From Actinobacillus lignieresii (GTDB lineage: Bacteria > Pseudomonadota > Gammaproteobacteria > Enterobacterales > Pasteurellaceae), in contig NZ_UFRM01000001.1 in NCBI RefSeq assembly GCF_900444945.1, positions 72,501 to 136,500 on the forward strand: 64,000 nt of DNA, read 5' to 3'. The notes under the pieces were generated by a model, which worked only from the letters and a program-made list of their open reading frames with translations, was not told where the DNA came from and did no database searches. Position numbers and translations under genes: made by a program. The stretch's first letter is position 1. The number at the start of each line of letters is the position of its first letter. Of the stretch, positions 11,490-21,255 are shown one piece after another.

Positions 11490-11834
11490 TTAAATGGCTG
11501 CAGTAACGACAATTTCAACCTTCCAATTCGGATTTGCCAGTCTTGCTTCCACCGCAGCACGTGGCGGCGCATTATTTTCCGCTGCCCATTCGTCCCAAGC
11601 ACGGTTCATTTCATCATAATAAGCCATATTCGCAAGATAGACGGTCGCTATTAAGATCTTACTTTTATCGGTATTGGCTTTAGCTAAGCATTTATCAATT
11701 TCCGCCAATACTTGTTTGGTTTGTTGATAAGCGTCTTGGCTATCGTCCGTCGGCACTTGGCCTGCAAGATAAGCCACGCCGTTATAAATCGCGACTTCAG
11801 AGAAACGTTTACTGACATCAATACGTTGAATCAT
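11490..11834 (-). CDS. RidA/YjgF-family protein, YoaB-like
   Basis: This is a 114-residue YjgF/YER057c/UK114-fold protein. The start at 11834 gives MIQRIDVSKRFSEVAIYNG, which aligns well with E. coli YoaB; the upstream ATG at 11879 would add an atypical extension. The conserved arginine in PPRAAVEARL is the residue that, in RidA enzymes, holds the carboxylate of reactive imine/enamine intermediates. The nearby ilvE is notable because RidA proteins remove imines made by PLP enzymes and protect branched-chain transaminase. YoaB-type members are less well characterised than RidA itself. Confidence 0.82.
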   Translation of the reverse strand: MIQRIDVSKRFSEVAIYNGVAYLAGQVPTDDSQDAYQQTKQVLAEIDKCLAKANTDKSKILIATVYLANMAYYDEMNRAWDEWAAENNAPPRAAVEARLANPNWKVEIVVTAAI

Positions 11835-11859
11835 AATATTCCTTATGTTTGAAAGAAAA

Positions 11860-11904
11860 CAAGCGGTAGAAATTTGCAAAAAAATTGCAAAATTTTACCG
11901 CTTG
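11860..11904. terminator. Facing uptake-signal pair between ilvE and ridA-like gene
   Basis: CAAGCGGTA (11860-11868) and TACCGCTTG (11896-11904) form a perfect inverted repeat, with GCAAA-type uptake-signal tails inside the loop. It lies directly after the ilvE stop codon region on the minus strand and could act as its terminator. Confidence 0.6.
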
Positions 11905-11920
11905 CATAGCTTAAATCGGC

Positions 11921-12958
11921 TTATTCTACTTTAACAATCCAGCCTTCCGGCGCTTCGACATCACCGAATTGGATACCGGTAAGTTCCGCATATAGGCGTT
12001 TTGTTACCGGGCCGACTTCCGTTTCCGAATAGAATACGTGGAAGTTATCTTTATGTTGAATACCGCCGACCGGTGTAATTACCGCCGCTGTACCGCAAGC
12101 GCCGGCTTCAGCGAATTGATCTAATTGATCGATATATACGTCACCTTCAATTGTTTCCATACCTAAACGTTCTTTAGCAATATGTAATAACGAGTATTTG
12201 GTAATACTTGGTAAGATTGATTCTGACGCAGGGGTAATAAATTTATTATCTTTGGTAATACCAAAGAAGTTTGCCGCACCCACTTCTTCAATTTTGGTGT
12301 GTGTTTTCGGATCAAGGTAGATCGCATCGGCAAATTTACGGGTTGCCGTACCTTGTTGTACGGCTAATTCGTGCGGTAACAAACTTGCCGCATAGTTACC
12401 GCCGACTTTAACACCGCCGGTTCCAACCGGTGCGGCACGGTCATAGTCGGTTGTGATGAAGTTGGACGGAGCTAAACCGCCTTTGAAATACGCACCGACC
12501 GGACAGCAGAATACCGAGAAAATGTATTCCGGCGCCGCTTTCACACCGATGTTATCACCCACGCCGATTAAGAACGGACGTAAGTAAAGCGTTGCCCCCG
12601 AGCCGTACGGGCCTAACCAATCTTGGTTTGCTTTCACCACTTCTTTACAAGCACGCACAAATAATTCGGTTGGTACTTCCGCCATTAATAAACGGCGAGC
12701 AGTACCTTGCATACGTTTTGCATTCTCTTCAGGGCGGAATAAGTTAATAGAACCGTCTTTGCAGCGATAAGCTTTTAAGCCTTCGAAACATTGTTGACCG
12801 TAGTGAAGTGCGGTGGAACCTTCGTGAATATGGAGAGTGTTATCCGTGGTTAATTGACCTTCGTCCCATTTACCGTCTTTCCAGTGTGCGATGAAGCGAT
12901 AATCCGTTTTGATATATGAGAAGCCTAAATTGGCCCAGTCTAAATCTTTTAAAGCCAT
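11921..12958 (-). CDS. ilvE: Branched-chain amino acid aminotransferase
   Basis: This 345-residue class IV PLP aminotransferase catalyses the last step of leucine, isoleucine and valine synthesis and the reverse deamination. The PLP lysine is in [10 protein letters not shown] (about Lys184). The length and motifs ([30 protein letters not shown]) place it in the longer group II type found in Haemophilus rather than the 309-residue E. coli type. Its 5' leader shares two sequence blocks with the leader of ilvG at 41634-41663, suggesting common regulation. Confidence 0.95.
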   Translation of the reverse strand: MALKDLDWANLGFSYIKTDYRFIAHWKDGKWDEGQLTTDNTLHIHEGSTALHYGQQCFEGLKAYRCKDGSINLFRPEENAKRMQGTARRLLMAEVPTELFVRACKEVVKANQDWLGPYGSGATLYLRPFLIGVGDNIGVKAAPEYIFSVFCCPVGAYFKGGLAPSNFITTDYDRAAPVGTGGVKVGGNYAASLLPHELAVQQGTATRKFADAIYLDPKTHTKIEEVGAANFFGITKDNKFITPASESILPSITKYSLLHIAKERLGMETIEGDVYIDQLDQFAEAGACGTAAVITPVGGIQHKDNFHVFYSETEVGPVTKRLYAELTGIQFGDVEAPEGWIVKVE

Positions 12959-12960
12959 GT

Positions 12961-12983
12961 TGTTGTGTCCTTATTGTTATGTA
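12961..12983 (-). promoter_or_regulatory. ilvE leader motif shared with ilvG
   Basis: Read on the minus strand, the bases before the ilvE start contain TACATAACAAT directly followed by AAGGACACAACA. The same two blocks occur before ilvG with seven extra bases between them. The second block includes the ribosome binding site. The role of the first block is unknown. Confidence 0.5.
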
Positions 12984-13053
12984 TTACAAATGAATTTTTA
13001 CATTGTAAGCCAAAAACGAATAAGAATGTAAGAGCAAAACGGCATTTTTTCGA

Positions 13054-13083
13054 TAAAAAAAGCCCAAGCGAATTGCTTGGGCT
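13054..13083 (-). terminator. grxD terminator
   Basis: On the minus strand, AGCCCAAGC pairs with GCTTGGGCT and is followed by seven T. It lies 18 bases after the grxD stop codon and is a textbook intrinsic terminator. Confidence 0.9.
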
Positions 13084-13100
13084 AACTGTTTGTAAAAGAA

Positions 13101-13433
13101 TTAAGCGTGTTTTGCAGCCACTTCTTTTAATAAGGTTTGTAATTCGCCTTTTTGGAACATTTCTAACACGATGTCGCAACCGCCGACTAATTCGCCTTCC
13201 ACCCATAATTGTGGGAAAGTCGGCCAGTTTGCGAATTTCGGTAACTCGGCACGAATATCCGGATTAGTTAAAATATCTACATAACCGAACGGCACTTGGC
13301 AGTTGATTACCGCTTCTACCGCACGAGCGGAGAAACCGCATGAAGGGAATTTCGGCGAACCTTTCATATAAAGTAGAATTGGATTTTCGCCGATTTGTTT
13401 TTTGATTTTTTCAATAGTATCGATAGTTTCCAT
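13101..13433 (-). CDS. grxD: Monothiol glutaredoxin Grx4
   Basis: This 110-residue glutaredoxin has the monothiol active site CGFS (residues 32-35) preceded by KGSPKFP, as in E. coli GrxD. The family carries and transfers [2Fe-2S] clusters bound with glutathione, usually together with BolA-type proteins. The conserved WPTFPQLWVEGELVGGCDI block that binds glutathione is present. It is followed by its own terminator. Confidence 0.95.
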   Translation of the reverse strand: METIDTIEKIKKQIGENPILLYMKGSPKFPSCGFSARAVEAVINCQVPFGYVDILTNPDIRAELPKFANWPTFPQLWVEGELVGGCDIVLEMFQKGELQTLLKEVAAKHA

Positions 13434-13504
13434 GATAACCTCTAGTGATTAATACCTGAGTAATTGTATCAGACTTTTATGGCTAGCCAAATAACCTTTT
13501 CGCC

Positions 13505-14110
13505 TTATAACGAAATATCTCGTCTGCCGGCAAAAGAGTGGGAAAGGGTCGTACCGTCCACCATTTCTAATGAACCGCCGACCGGAATCCCATGCGCAAT
13601 CCGAGTCACTTTCACATTGTGAATACGGCACATTTCCGCAATGTAGTTGGCGGTTGCATCGCCTTCAATGGTCGGATTGGTGGCAAGAATAACTTCGTGA
13701 AAAGATTCGTTTTCTAAACGACTTTGTAACAAATCTAAGCCGATTTCTCTCGGGCCGATGCCGTCAAGCGGCGAAAGATGCCCCATCAATACAAAGTAGC
13801 GTCCCGAAAACTGTCCGGTTTGCTCAATTGCTTGAATATCTTCCGGCATTTCTACTACGCAAAGCTGACCGCTCATTTGGCGACGAGGATTTTTACAAAT
13901 ATTGCATTCGTCTTCTTCGGTAAAAGTACGGCAAGAACGGCAATGACCGATATGCGTCATCGCTTCATTTAAGGCTTTGGATAAATTGATACCGCCGGAA
14001 CGATTGCGTTGCAATAAATGATACGCCATACGTTGTGCGGATTTCGGACCGACGCCGGGTAATGCACGTAGGGCTTCCATCAGATTTTCGAGTAAAGGGC
14101 TAATTTGCAT
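13505..14110 (-). CDS. recR: Recombination mediator RecR
   Basis: This 201-residue protein acts with RecF and RecO to load RecA on gapped DNA. The start at 14110 gives the conserved [20 protein letters not shown] beginning. The helix-hairpin-helix ([17 protein letters not shown]) is followed by the four-cysteine zinc site (C57, C60, C69, C72) and a Toprim domain from about residue 80. It is the partner gene of ybaB immediately upstream, a very common arrangement in gammaproteobacteria. Confidence 0.95.
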   Translation of the reverse strand: MQISPLLENLMEALRALPGVGPKSAQRMAYHLLQRNRSGGINLSKALNEAMTHIGHCRSCRTFTEEDECNICKNPRRQMSGQLCVVEMPEDIQAIEQTGQFSGRYFVLMGHLSPLDGIGPREIGLDLLQSRLENESFHEVILATNPTIEGDATANYIAEMCRIHNVKVTRIAHGIPVGGSLEMVDGTTLSHSFAGRRDISL

Positions 14111-14180
14111 AAATAGGAATGGATAGTTGAAAATTAATAATGGATAGCCGCAATAAAGCGAACTATCCATTATCGCTAAA

Positions 14181-14510
14181 TTAGAATGGGAATTTCATAC
14201 CCGGTGGTAATTGCATACCGGCGGTCACGCTTGCCATTTTTTCTTTTTGCATTTCTTCCGCACGGCGAACGGCATCATTGAATGCGGCGGCGACTAAATC
14301 TTCCACCATCTCTTTATCGTCTTCCATTAATGACGGATCGATTTCGATACGACGGCAATTATGTGCGCCATTGATCGTTACTTTAACTAAACCCGCAACG
14401 GATTCGCCGGTGACTTCAAGCTGTGCGATTTCTTCTTGCATTTTCTGCATACGCTCTTGCATTTGCTGAGCTTGTTTCATTAAACCGCCTAAGCCGCCTT
14501 TTCCAAACAT
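14181..14510 (-). CDS. Nucleoid-associated protein, YbaB/EbfC family
   Basis: This is a 109-residue protein starting [30 protein letters not shown], the characteristic coiled-coil start of YbaB/EbfC. The family forms dimers that bind DNA. The length equals the Haemophilus homolog, and recR follows 70 bases downstream on the same strand. Confidence 0.93.
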   Translation of the reverse strand: MFGKGGLGGLMKQAQQMQERMQKMQEEIAQLEVTGESVAGLVKVTINGAHNCRRIEIDPSLMEDDKEMVEDLVAAAFNDAVRRAEEMQKEKMASVTAGMQLPPGMKFPF

Positions 14511-14551
14511 TATATTTTCCTCAATTTGTATAATAAAAATAGAAACGGTTT

Positions 14552-14645
14552 ATTTTACTTAAGCACTCCGCTTTAGGCAAGCGGTTATCTTTTGTCGATT
14601 TTTTGCAAAAAGTAAGCTAAAAACGACCGCTTGGCTTAAGTAAAA
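14552..14645. terminator. Nested inverted repeat containing facing uptake signals
   Basis: TTTTACTTAAG (14552-14562) mirrors CTTAAGTAAAA (14635-14645). Inside it, CAAGCGGT (14578-14585) mirrors ACCGCTTG (14626-14633). The two nested arms enclose uptake-signal tails (GCAAAAA). It sits between ybaB and tonB and could fold into a long cruciform or hairpin. Confidence 0.55.
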
Positions 14646-14670
14646 ATAAGCTCCCTTACGGGAGCTTATT
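14645..14670 (-). terminator. tonB terminator
   Basis: AATAAGCTCCC and GGGAGCTTATT form a perfect 11-bp stem with a 4-base loop, followed on the minus strand by a T-rich tail. It lies nine bases after the tonB stop codon. Confidence 0.88.
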
Positions 14671-14678
14671 GACAAGAT

Positions 14679-15536
14679 TTATTCAATTGAGAATTTCACC
14701 GGAACGGTCACATTACTCGGGAATCCCGCCGGCGGCGGTGAAACTTTCGTGCTTTGTGCCGCTTTGACCGCCGCATTATCAAGATTACCGTTACCGGAAC
14801 TGTTTAACACTTTGACATTGATTAACTCGCCGGAAGAGGATATGGTAAAACCGATAGTAACCACGCCCGTTTTACGCATCATTTTTTCTCGAGTCGGATA
14901 AGCGTTATTGGCTCGGCGTTGTAATGCACGTTGTAATGCCGCTTTATACGCACCGATTTCACTTCCGGAAGCTCCGCTACCACTACCGCCTACCGCACCG
15001 TTTTGTGAACCGTTGGCGGAAAGACCGTTCGGATTACCTTCCGGTTTACCGTTTGGAATACCTGCACGTAATTGAGTGCCTTGTACCGCATTAGGAATCG
15101 CTTTGGCGACAATACCTTGTTTTGCTTCAGGACCTTTTTCTAACGCCTTAATCGGTTTATCTTTTACTTTCTCTTTTTTAGGTTTTTCTTTTTCTTTAGG
15201 CTTTGGCGGTTCTTTCGGTTTTGGTTTTTCCTTAGGTTTTTCCTTCGGTTTTTCTTTCGGCTTAGGCTGAGGTTTAGGTTCTGGAATAGCTTCCGCTTCA
15301 GGCTCCGGTTCCGGCTCGACTTCGACTTTTTCCGGCTCCGGCGGTACTGGCTCTTCTTGTGCGACGGCAACTTGAGGTTGTTCCAAAAGTGCGGCGACTA
15401 ACTCCATAGACATCGTTTCTTCTTGGGGTAAATCATCGGAATGAGAATGGGTTACCATAGAGGCTAAACCGCCGAAAATAGCGGTATGAATAAGAATGGA
15501 GCCGGTTAAACCGATACGAGAATGTTTTTTCTTCAT
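14679..15536 (-). CDS. tonB: TonB energy-transducing protein
   Basis: This 285-residue protein links the proton gradient to outer-membrane receptors. It has an N-terminal membrane anchor (about residues 8-28), a long Pro/Glu then Pro/Lys-rich spacer (about residues 60-130; EPEPEPE then repeated KPKEKPKEKP) and a C-terminal domain (about 190-285) that contacts TonB boxes. It is the last gene of exbB-exbD-tonB. The tbpA receptor in the same window carries a TonB box and is a possible client. A. pleuropneumoniae has two TonB systems; this cluster, standing apart from tbpBA, resembles the exbB-exbD-tonB arrangement of the second one. Confidence 0.93.
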   Translation of the reverse strand: MKKKHSRIGLTGSILIHTAIFGGLASMVTHSHSDDLPQEETMSMELVAALLEQPQVAVAQEEPVPPEPEKVEVEPEPEPEAEAIPEPKPQPKPKEKPKEKPKEKPKPKEPPKPKEKEKPKKEKVKDKPIKALEKGPEAKQGIVAKAIPNAVQGTQLRAGIPNGKPEGNPNGLSANGSQNGAVGGSGSGASGSEIGAYKAALQRALQRRANNAYPTREKMMRKTGVVTIGFTISSSGELINVKVLNSSGNGNLDNAAVKAAQSTKVSPPPAGFPSNVTVPVKFSIE

Positions 15537-15545
15537 ACTCGTATC

Positions 15546-15935
15546 CTATTTCTTCGAGGTATCTTTTTTGGTCACGATAGCGACATTCTTAATTTCATTC
15601 GCAGAGAGAACATCAGTCAGTTCGACAAATTTTTCAAAGGCTACCGCACCGTCCACTTTTAAGGTTACTTTTTGAGTTTTATCCCAAGTTGCAATCTCGC
15701 TCGTGAGTGCTTCTTTGGTAATCGGCTGATCGTTGAAATAAAACTCGTTGTTTTCGGTAATCGTCAGAAGTTTTGCCAATTCGTCCGCTTTCATCGCTTG
15801 AGTTGTGGTCGCTTTCGGAATATTAACCGGAATTTTTCCTTGAGAAATAAATGAAGCGGTTACCAACACGATAGCCAGCAATACCAACATAATGTCGATA
15901 AAGGGAATAATATTAATTTCGTCAAATTTTTTCAT
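15546..15935 (-). CDS. exbD: Biopolymer transport protein ExbD
   Basis: This is a 129-residue protein with one N-terminal membrane helix carrying the proton-path aspartate ([19 protein letters not shown]) and a periplasmic domain. It forms the TonB-energising motor with ExbB. It lies nine bases upstream of tonB and 44 bases downstream of exbB on the minus strand, so the three genes form one operon. Confidence 0.95.
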   Translation of the reverse strand: MKKFDEINIIPFIDIMLVLLAIVLVTASFISQGKIPVNIPKATTTQAMKADELAKLLTITENNEFYFNDQPITKEALTSEIATWDKTQKVTLKVDGAVAFEKFVELTDVLSANEIKNVAIVTKKDTSKK

Positions 15936-15979
15936 AAGAAACCTGATTGAGTTGCAAAAAATAAGTGAAATTTGACCGC

Positions 15980-16432
15980 TTATTGATTGGCTTTACGAGC
16001 TTGAATCGCTTGCCATTTAAGTTTGCTTTCATCCACTTTACGGTTAAAACCGCTATAGAACATCATTGCCGGAATAGCGACTAAGATACCGGCTGCGGTT
16101 GCTTTTAATGCAAGCGAAAGGTGAACCATAATAGATGCAGCGTCAATATCACCGCCGGAATGACCTAAATGGTAGAAGGTAAGTAAGATCCCTAATACGG
16201 TTCCTAATAAACCGATATAAGGGGCGTTGGCACCGATAGTGGAAATGGTGGTTAAATTGCGAGTGGTATCAATTTCCAAATCTTGTAGCGTGTCATATTT
16301 GGTCACATCCAATTGTTTGTAGAAAAGTACGCGTTCAATAATTTTCCATACCAACACAACACTCATTAATAGTAATAAGCCTAAAATAATATAATCAACA
16401 TGGCCTTGTAAAAGTTCAAGCATTTGTTCCAT
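15980..16432 (-). CDS. exbB: Biopolymer transport protein ExbB
   Basis: This 150-residue MotA/TolQ/ExbB-family protein has three membrane helices. The conserved block [21 protein letters not shown] and the later helix [20 protein letters not shown] are the signature parts. Length equals the Haemophilus ExbB. It is the first gene of the operon; a Fur-like site lies about 45 bases upstream of its start. Confidence 0.95.
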   Translation of the reverse strand: MEQMLELLQGHVDYIILGLLLLMSVVLVWKIIERVLFYKQLDVTKYDTLQDLEIDTTRNLTTISTIGANAPYIGLLGTVLGILLTFYHLGHSGGDIDAASIMVHLSLALKATAAGILVAIPAMMFYSGFNRKVDESKLKWQAIQARKANQ

Positions 16433-16475
16433 AAAATCCTCGGAAACGGTCTAAAATAAGCAAAAAAAGTTCATT

Positions 16476-16494
16476 TATAATGAAAATAGTTTGC
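16476..16494 (-). promoter_or_regulatory. Candidate Fur box upstream of exbB
   Basis: On the minus strand this 19-base stretch matches the Fur consensus GATAATGATAATCATTATC at about 12 positions, including an uninterrupted TCATTAT. It lies between the divergent exbB and glpE genes. Iron control of TonB systems is well established, which supports the call, but the match is moderate. Confidence 0.45.
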
Positions 16495-16620
16495 AATTAT
16501 ACTGAGTAGGTCAAAAAATTCAACTCGTAATAATAGGTATTCTCGTTTATTTTTGTAAATGCATTGTGGTATAGTCGTCCAATTTTTATGTATATCTATT
16601 TTTATTATTGAGTATGAATT

Positions 16621-16947
16621 ATGAGTGAAACATTTACTGAAATTAGCCCGCAACAAGCATGGGAATTAATCGAAAACGAAGGCGCGACTTTAGTCGATAT
16701 TCGTGATGGACGTCGTTACGCCTACAGTCATCCGCAAGATGCCTTTCATTTAACCAACGAAAGTTACGGACGTTTTTTAGATGAAGTGGATTATGAAGAA
16801 CCGGTTATCGTCATGTGTTATCATGGTGTAAGTAGTCGCAATACCGCACAATTTTTAGTCGAGCAAGGTTTTGAACGTATCTATAGTGTGAAAGGCGGCT
16901 TTGACGGCTGGGAACGAAGCGGTTTACCGATTGAAACGGCGTACTGA
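16621..16947 (+). CDS. glpE: Thiosulfate sulfurtransferase GlpE
   Basis: This is a 108-residue single-domain rhodanese. The active-site cysteine is in [10 protein letters not shown] (about Cys66), matching the short active-site loop of GlpE. It transfers sulfane sulfur from thiosulfate to acceptors such as cyanide or thioredoxin in the cytoplasm. It is divergent from exbB and followed 44 bases later by a thioredoxin-like gene. Confidence 0.93.
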   Translation: MSETFTEISPQQAWELIENEGATLVDIRDGRRYAYSHPQDAFHLTNESYGRFLDEVDYEEPVIVMCYHGVSSRNTAQFLVEQGFERIYSVKGGFDGWERSGLPIETAY

Positions 16948-16991
16948 AAATCAGTTATAATCTCGCCGACTTTTTAGATGAGAGGAATCGT

Positions 16992-17837
16992 ATGAATTAT
17001 TTTGTTAATGTCACCGAAAGTAATTTTAGTGAAGTGTGGAACGCAGCGGCACAAGTACCGGTCGTGTTTAATTTTATCTCTATGAGAGAAGTGGCTTCAC
17101 TGGAAATGGATTCATTATTGCGCCGTTTAGCCGATGAAAATCCGGCGCAATTTTTATTAGCTACGGTAAATTGTGACGAACAGCAAGCATTGGCGGCCCA
17201 ATTTAGAATTCAAACGATTCCGACCATGTATCTTTTTGCTGGCGGGCAACCGGTTGATATGATTCAAGGGGCGATTTCCGAGCAAGAAATGCGAGTGCGT
17301 TTAGCTAATATTTTGCCGAAAGAAGAAGAGCTTAAATTCAATCAAGCTTTAGAATTACTGCAAGATCAGCGTTATGAAGAGGCGTTACCGTTACTCAAAT
17401 CGGCTTGGGAAATGACCGATAAGAAAAATAGTGATTTCGCTTTGCTGTATGCGGAAACCTTTATCGTGATGAAGAAAGTGGAAGAAGCTCGAGAAATCTT
17501 AAAGCAAATTCCGATTCAAGATCGTGATAGTCGCTGGAACGGTTTGCAAGCGCAGATTGAATTATTAGAACAAGCGAACGAATCGCCTGAACTACAGCAA
17601 TTGCAAGCGGATTATGCAAATAGCAAAACGCCGGAAATTGCGATTCGTTTAGCAAATCAGTTACATCAAGCACATAAAAATGAAGAGGCGTTAGCACTAC
17701 TATTTGATTGGTTAAAAGCTGATTTAAATAGTGCAAACGGCGAAGTGAAAAGTCAATTTTTAGCGATTCTTTCCGCTTTGGGTAATGATCCTGTTGTGCC
17801 GAAATTTAGACGTCAGCTTTATTCATTGCTCTATTAA
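16992..17837 (+). CDS. cnoX: Thioredoxin-fold co-chaperone CnoX (YbbN)
   Basis: This 281-residue protein has an N-terminal thioredoxin domain (residues 1-110) and a C-terminal helical TPR region (about 115-281), like E. coli YbbN/CnoX. The redox motif position reads SMREVASL and contains no cysteine, so it should not be an oxidoreductase; the E. coli protein likewise lacks a working CXXC. CnoX is a holdase that passes clients to chaperones. The C-terminus FRRQLYSLLY closely matches the family. Confidence 0.9.
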   Translation: MNYFVNVTESNFSEVWNAAAQVPVVFNFISMREVASLEMDSLLRRLADENPAQFLLATVNCDEQQALAAQFRIQTIPTMYLFAGGQPVDMIQGAISEQEMRVRLANILPKEEELKFNQALELLQDQRYEEALPLLKSAWEMTDKKNSDFALLYAETFIVMKKVEEAREILKQIPIQDRDSRWNGLQAQIELLEQANESPELQQLQADYANSKTPEIAIRLANQLHQAHKNEEALALLFDWLKADLNSANGEVKSQFLAILSALGNDPVVPKFRRQLYSLLY

Positions 17838-17850
17838 TCGTATTTGAAGC

Positions 17851-17889
17851 AAAAAATGAGGCGGAAGAGTTACTCCGCCTCATTTTTTA
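17851..17889. terminator. Bidirectional terminator, cnoX/dhaM
   Basis: AAAAATGAGGCGGA pairs with TCCGCCTCATTTTT around a short loop, with A and T runs on both sides. It serves the convergent cnoX (plus) and dhaM (minus) genes. Confidence 0.92.
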
Positions 17890-17910
17890 TTGGGTAAATT
17901 TTTCAGAAAA

Positions 17911-18321
17911 TTAGACCGCTTGTTGCTGCTTTAATGCAGCCGCTTCATTTGCTTCTTGTAATACCGAAGCTAAATCATCGCCTCCGGCGGCGGCGACTGC
18001 TGCGGCGAATGCGCCTTCAACCAACGGCGCATAGCTAATTACTACTTTTTCTGCCTTTTCAGGCTCAAGTAAGTCAATTGCGGTTTCCGCACTTAAAATC
18101 GCACTACCGAGATCGACAAAGATCACCACACCGTCTTCGCTGAATACGTCTTCAATTGCATTCATAATTTTTACTGCATCCGTACCAATCGGATTATCCG
18201 GATCATCGATACCGGCTGCGACTGCGATTTTGCACGAACCTTGTGCCATTTGGCGAGTGATTTCTGCTACGCCTTCTCCAAGCTGTTTACTATGCGAAAC
18301 AATCACTAAATTAACCATCAC
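17911..18321 (-). CDS. dhaM: Dihydroxyacetone kinase phosphotransfer subunit DhaM (EIIA domain only)
   Basis: This is a 136-residue PTS EIIA-mannose-type domain with the phosphorylated histidine near the start (VIVSHSKQ, His10). It passes phosphate from HPr to the ADP held by DhaL. The E. coli protein also contains HPr-like and EI-like domains (about 470 residues), whereas this one is the short single-domain form. It is the last gene of dhaK-dhaL-dhaM, five bases after dhaL. Confidence 0.92.
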   Translation of the reverse strand: MMVNLVIVSHSKQLGEGVAEITRQMAQGSCKIAVAAGIDDPDNPIGTDAVKIMNAIEDVFSEDGVVIFVDLGSAILSAETAIDLLEPEKAEKVVISYAPLVEGAFAAAVAAAGGDDLASVLQEANEAAALKQQQAV

Positions 18322-18326
18322 TACTC

Positions 18327-18953
18327 CTATTTAACCGCTTCAGCTAAAGCTTTGATTAAATAATAGCTTGATATTGCACCGGGATCTGCATGACCAACGC
18401 TACGTTCACCTAAATAGCTGGCTCGCCCTTTTTTAGCTGTCATCGGCACGGTGGCTTTTGCAAAATTTTCGGCTTTTTCGACCGCTTGATTAAGTAGAAC
18501 GCCTTCAGGCTGAGAGTGATCCGCTTGGGCTAATTCATCAAGCAACGGAAGCCAAACGTCACACAAAGTTTTATCACCCGGTTCTGCACGACCACGAGCA
18601 ACAATGCCTTCCACGCCGGCTTTGAAGACGCTAACAAGTTCTTCAAAAGTTAGTTGTTCTTTACCGTTAGCAACTTGTGAACCTTTGATAAATAAAGTGC
18701 CGTATAAAGGTCCACTTGCACCGCCGACTTGAGAGAGTAACGTCATACCGACCGTTTTTAAGATCGTACCGATATCTTTATCGCTTACGGTAGCAACTTT
18801 TTCTAACGCCTTACTAAAACCTCGTTGCATATTTAAGCCGTGATCACCGTCACCGATTTCGGTATCCAGCTGTGTGAGGAAATCTCGTTGCTCAGTCATC
18901 ACCTGATTACAATTTTCAAGCCATTGTAGGATTTGTTGTTTTGAAATCGCCAT
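18327..18953 (-). CDS. dhaL: Dihydroxyacetone kinase ADP-binding subunit DhaL
   Basis: This 208-residue helical-barrel protein holds ADP as a fixed coenzyme. The magnesium-binding aspartates are in LDTEIGDGDHG (Asp30, Asp35, Asp37). The start at 18953 was chosen because it follows the dhaK stop by one base and gives the standard length; a longer frame begins inside dhaK. It phosphorylates dihydroxyacetone bound to DhaK using phosphate from DhaM. Confidence 0.94.
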   Translation of the reverse strand: MAISKQQILQWLENCNQVMTEQRDFLTQLDTEIGDGDHGLNMQRGFSKALEKVATVSDKDIGTILKTVGMTLLSQVGGASGPLYGTLFIKGSQVANGKEQLTFEELVSVFKAGVEGIVARGRAEPGDKTLCDVWLPLLDELAQADHSQPEGVLLNQAVEKAENFAKATVPMTAKKGRASYLGERSVGHADPGAISSYYLIKALAEAVK

Positions 18954-18954
18954 C

Positions 18955-20025
18955 TTATTCTCCCCAACGTAATGCCGGCGTATTAACCGGTGCATCCCAA
19001 AGTGCTAAGGTTTCATCATCGACTTTTAGTAAGGTAATGGAAACACCTTGCATATCGAGTGAGGTACAGAATGAACCGACCAAATTACGCTCAATCGTTA
19101 AACCGAATTGTTCACAACAATCGGCAAGCACATTGTAAACACCATATAATTCTGAAAGCGGTACCGCACCTAAGTTATTCACTAACGCAATCACACGATC
19201 GCCTTTTTGTAACGTTTGTTTTTTATCTAACACTTCGTTCCATTGTTGAGTGTCGTTATCCCAACGGCGTACAGTACGCTCATAATCGCCGTGTGCAATG
19301 AGTGTTTCAAACATTTGGCGTACGGTTTTATCCAGATTTTCAAATGGACGGCGTTCAATGCCCGGTTCGCCGTGAATCCCTACGCCAAATTCCATTTCGT
19401 TTTCGGCTAAAGTGAAAGACGGTTTACCGGCTGCCGGTACGGTACAAGCGCTAAGCGCAATGCCAATCGAATGTCCGGCATTATTCAACTTATAACCTAA
19501 CTTGGCTAATTGCGATAAGTTGTAACCTTTATCTGCCGCTGCACCCAATAATTTTTCTAATAATACGGTATTGGCAACGCCACGGCGACCGGCAGTATAT
19601 AAACTGTCTTTGACTGCAACATCATCATCAATTAATACGGTTGCAACTTTTACCCCACTATCGGCAAGAAGTTCGGTTGCGGTTTCAAAATTTAAAACGT
19701 CACCGGTATAATTTTTAATAAGTAATAACACGCCTTCGCCGCTATCGACATTTAAACCGCATTCAAACATTTGATCCGGTGTCGGAGAGGTAAAAATAGC
19801 ACCCGGACAAGCACCGTCTAACATTCCCTTACCAACAAAACCGGCGTGCATCGGTTCGTGTCCGCTCCCGCCGCCGGAAATCAATGCCACTTTACCGGCA
19901 ACCGGTGCGTCAGCTCGGCGTACATAAGTCGGTTCGGTATTAAGAACAAGGGTAGGATGAGCTTTGGCAAAACCGGCTAACTGTTCCTGTAAGACAGTTT
20001 CGATTGAATTGATAAGTTTTTTCAT
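18955..20025 (-). CDS. dhaK: Dihydroxyacetone kinase substrate-binding subunit DhaK
   Basis: This 356-residue protein binds dihydroxyacetone covalently through a histidine; VGIHGEPG places it at His218, the same number as in E. coli. The N-terminal glycine-rich loop SGGGSGHEPMHAGFVGKG is conserved. It is the first gene of the three-gene operon that makes dihydroxyacetone phosphate from PEP. The 20026-20194 gap holds the divergent control region with trxB; no clear regulator gene (such as dhaR) is next to it. Confidence 0.95.
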   Translation of the reverse strand: MKKLINSIETVLQEQLAGFAKAHPTLVLNTEPTYVRRADAPVAGKVALISGGGSGHEPMHAGFVGKGMLDGACPGAIFTSPTPDQMFECGLNVDSGEGVLLLIKNYTGDVLNFETATELLADSGVKVATVLIDDDVAVKDSLYTAGRRGVANTVLLEKLLGAAADKGYNLSQLAKLGYKLNNAGHSIGIALSACTVPAAGKPSFTLAENEMEFGVGIHGEPGIERRPFENLDKTVRQMFETLIAHGDYERTVRRWDNDTQQWNEVLDKKQTLQKGDRVIALVNNLGAVPLSELYGVYNVLADCCEQFGLTIERNLVGSFCTSLDMQGVSITLLKVDDETLALWDAPVNTPALRWGE

Positions 20026-20149
20026 AGGTATTTATCCTTTTAAAAGAAGAATTTGTCCCAATTTAACCAAAATTCGAGGCGAATTTCTGTTAGTTACTTC
20101 ACAAAATCGAAAAAAAGATGAGTGAAAACGAAAATAGAGTTACAGCTAA

Positions 20150-21148
<999 letters not shown>

Positions 21149-21255
21149 ATATTTTTACGGAACATTAGCTTCATTCAAACAAGCGGTTAAATTTCACAAG
21201 AATTTTGCCATGTTGATTTAAGCGGATGTTCCGTGTTTTTTATAAAGGAAATGTT

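Noticed and set aside
12965-13267. Open frame on the plus strand opposite grxD and the ilvE leader
   Set aside because: It overlaps grxD and its terminator in antisense and has no family features.
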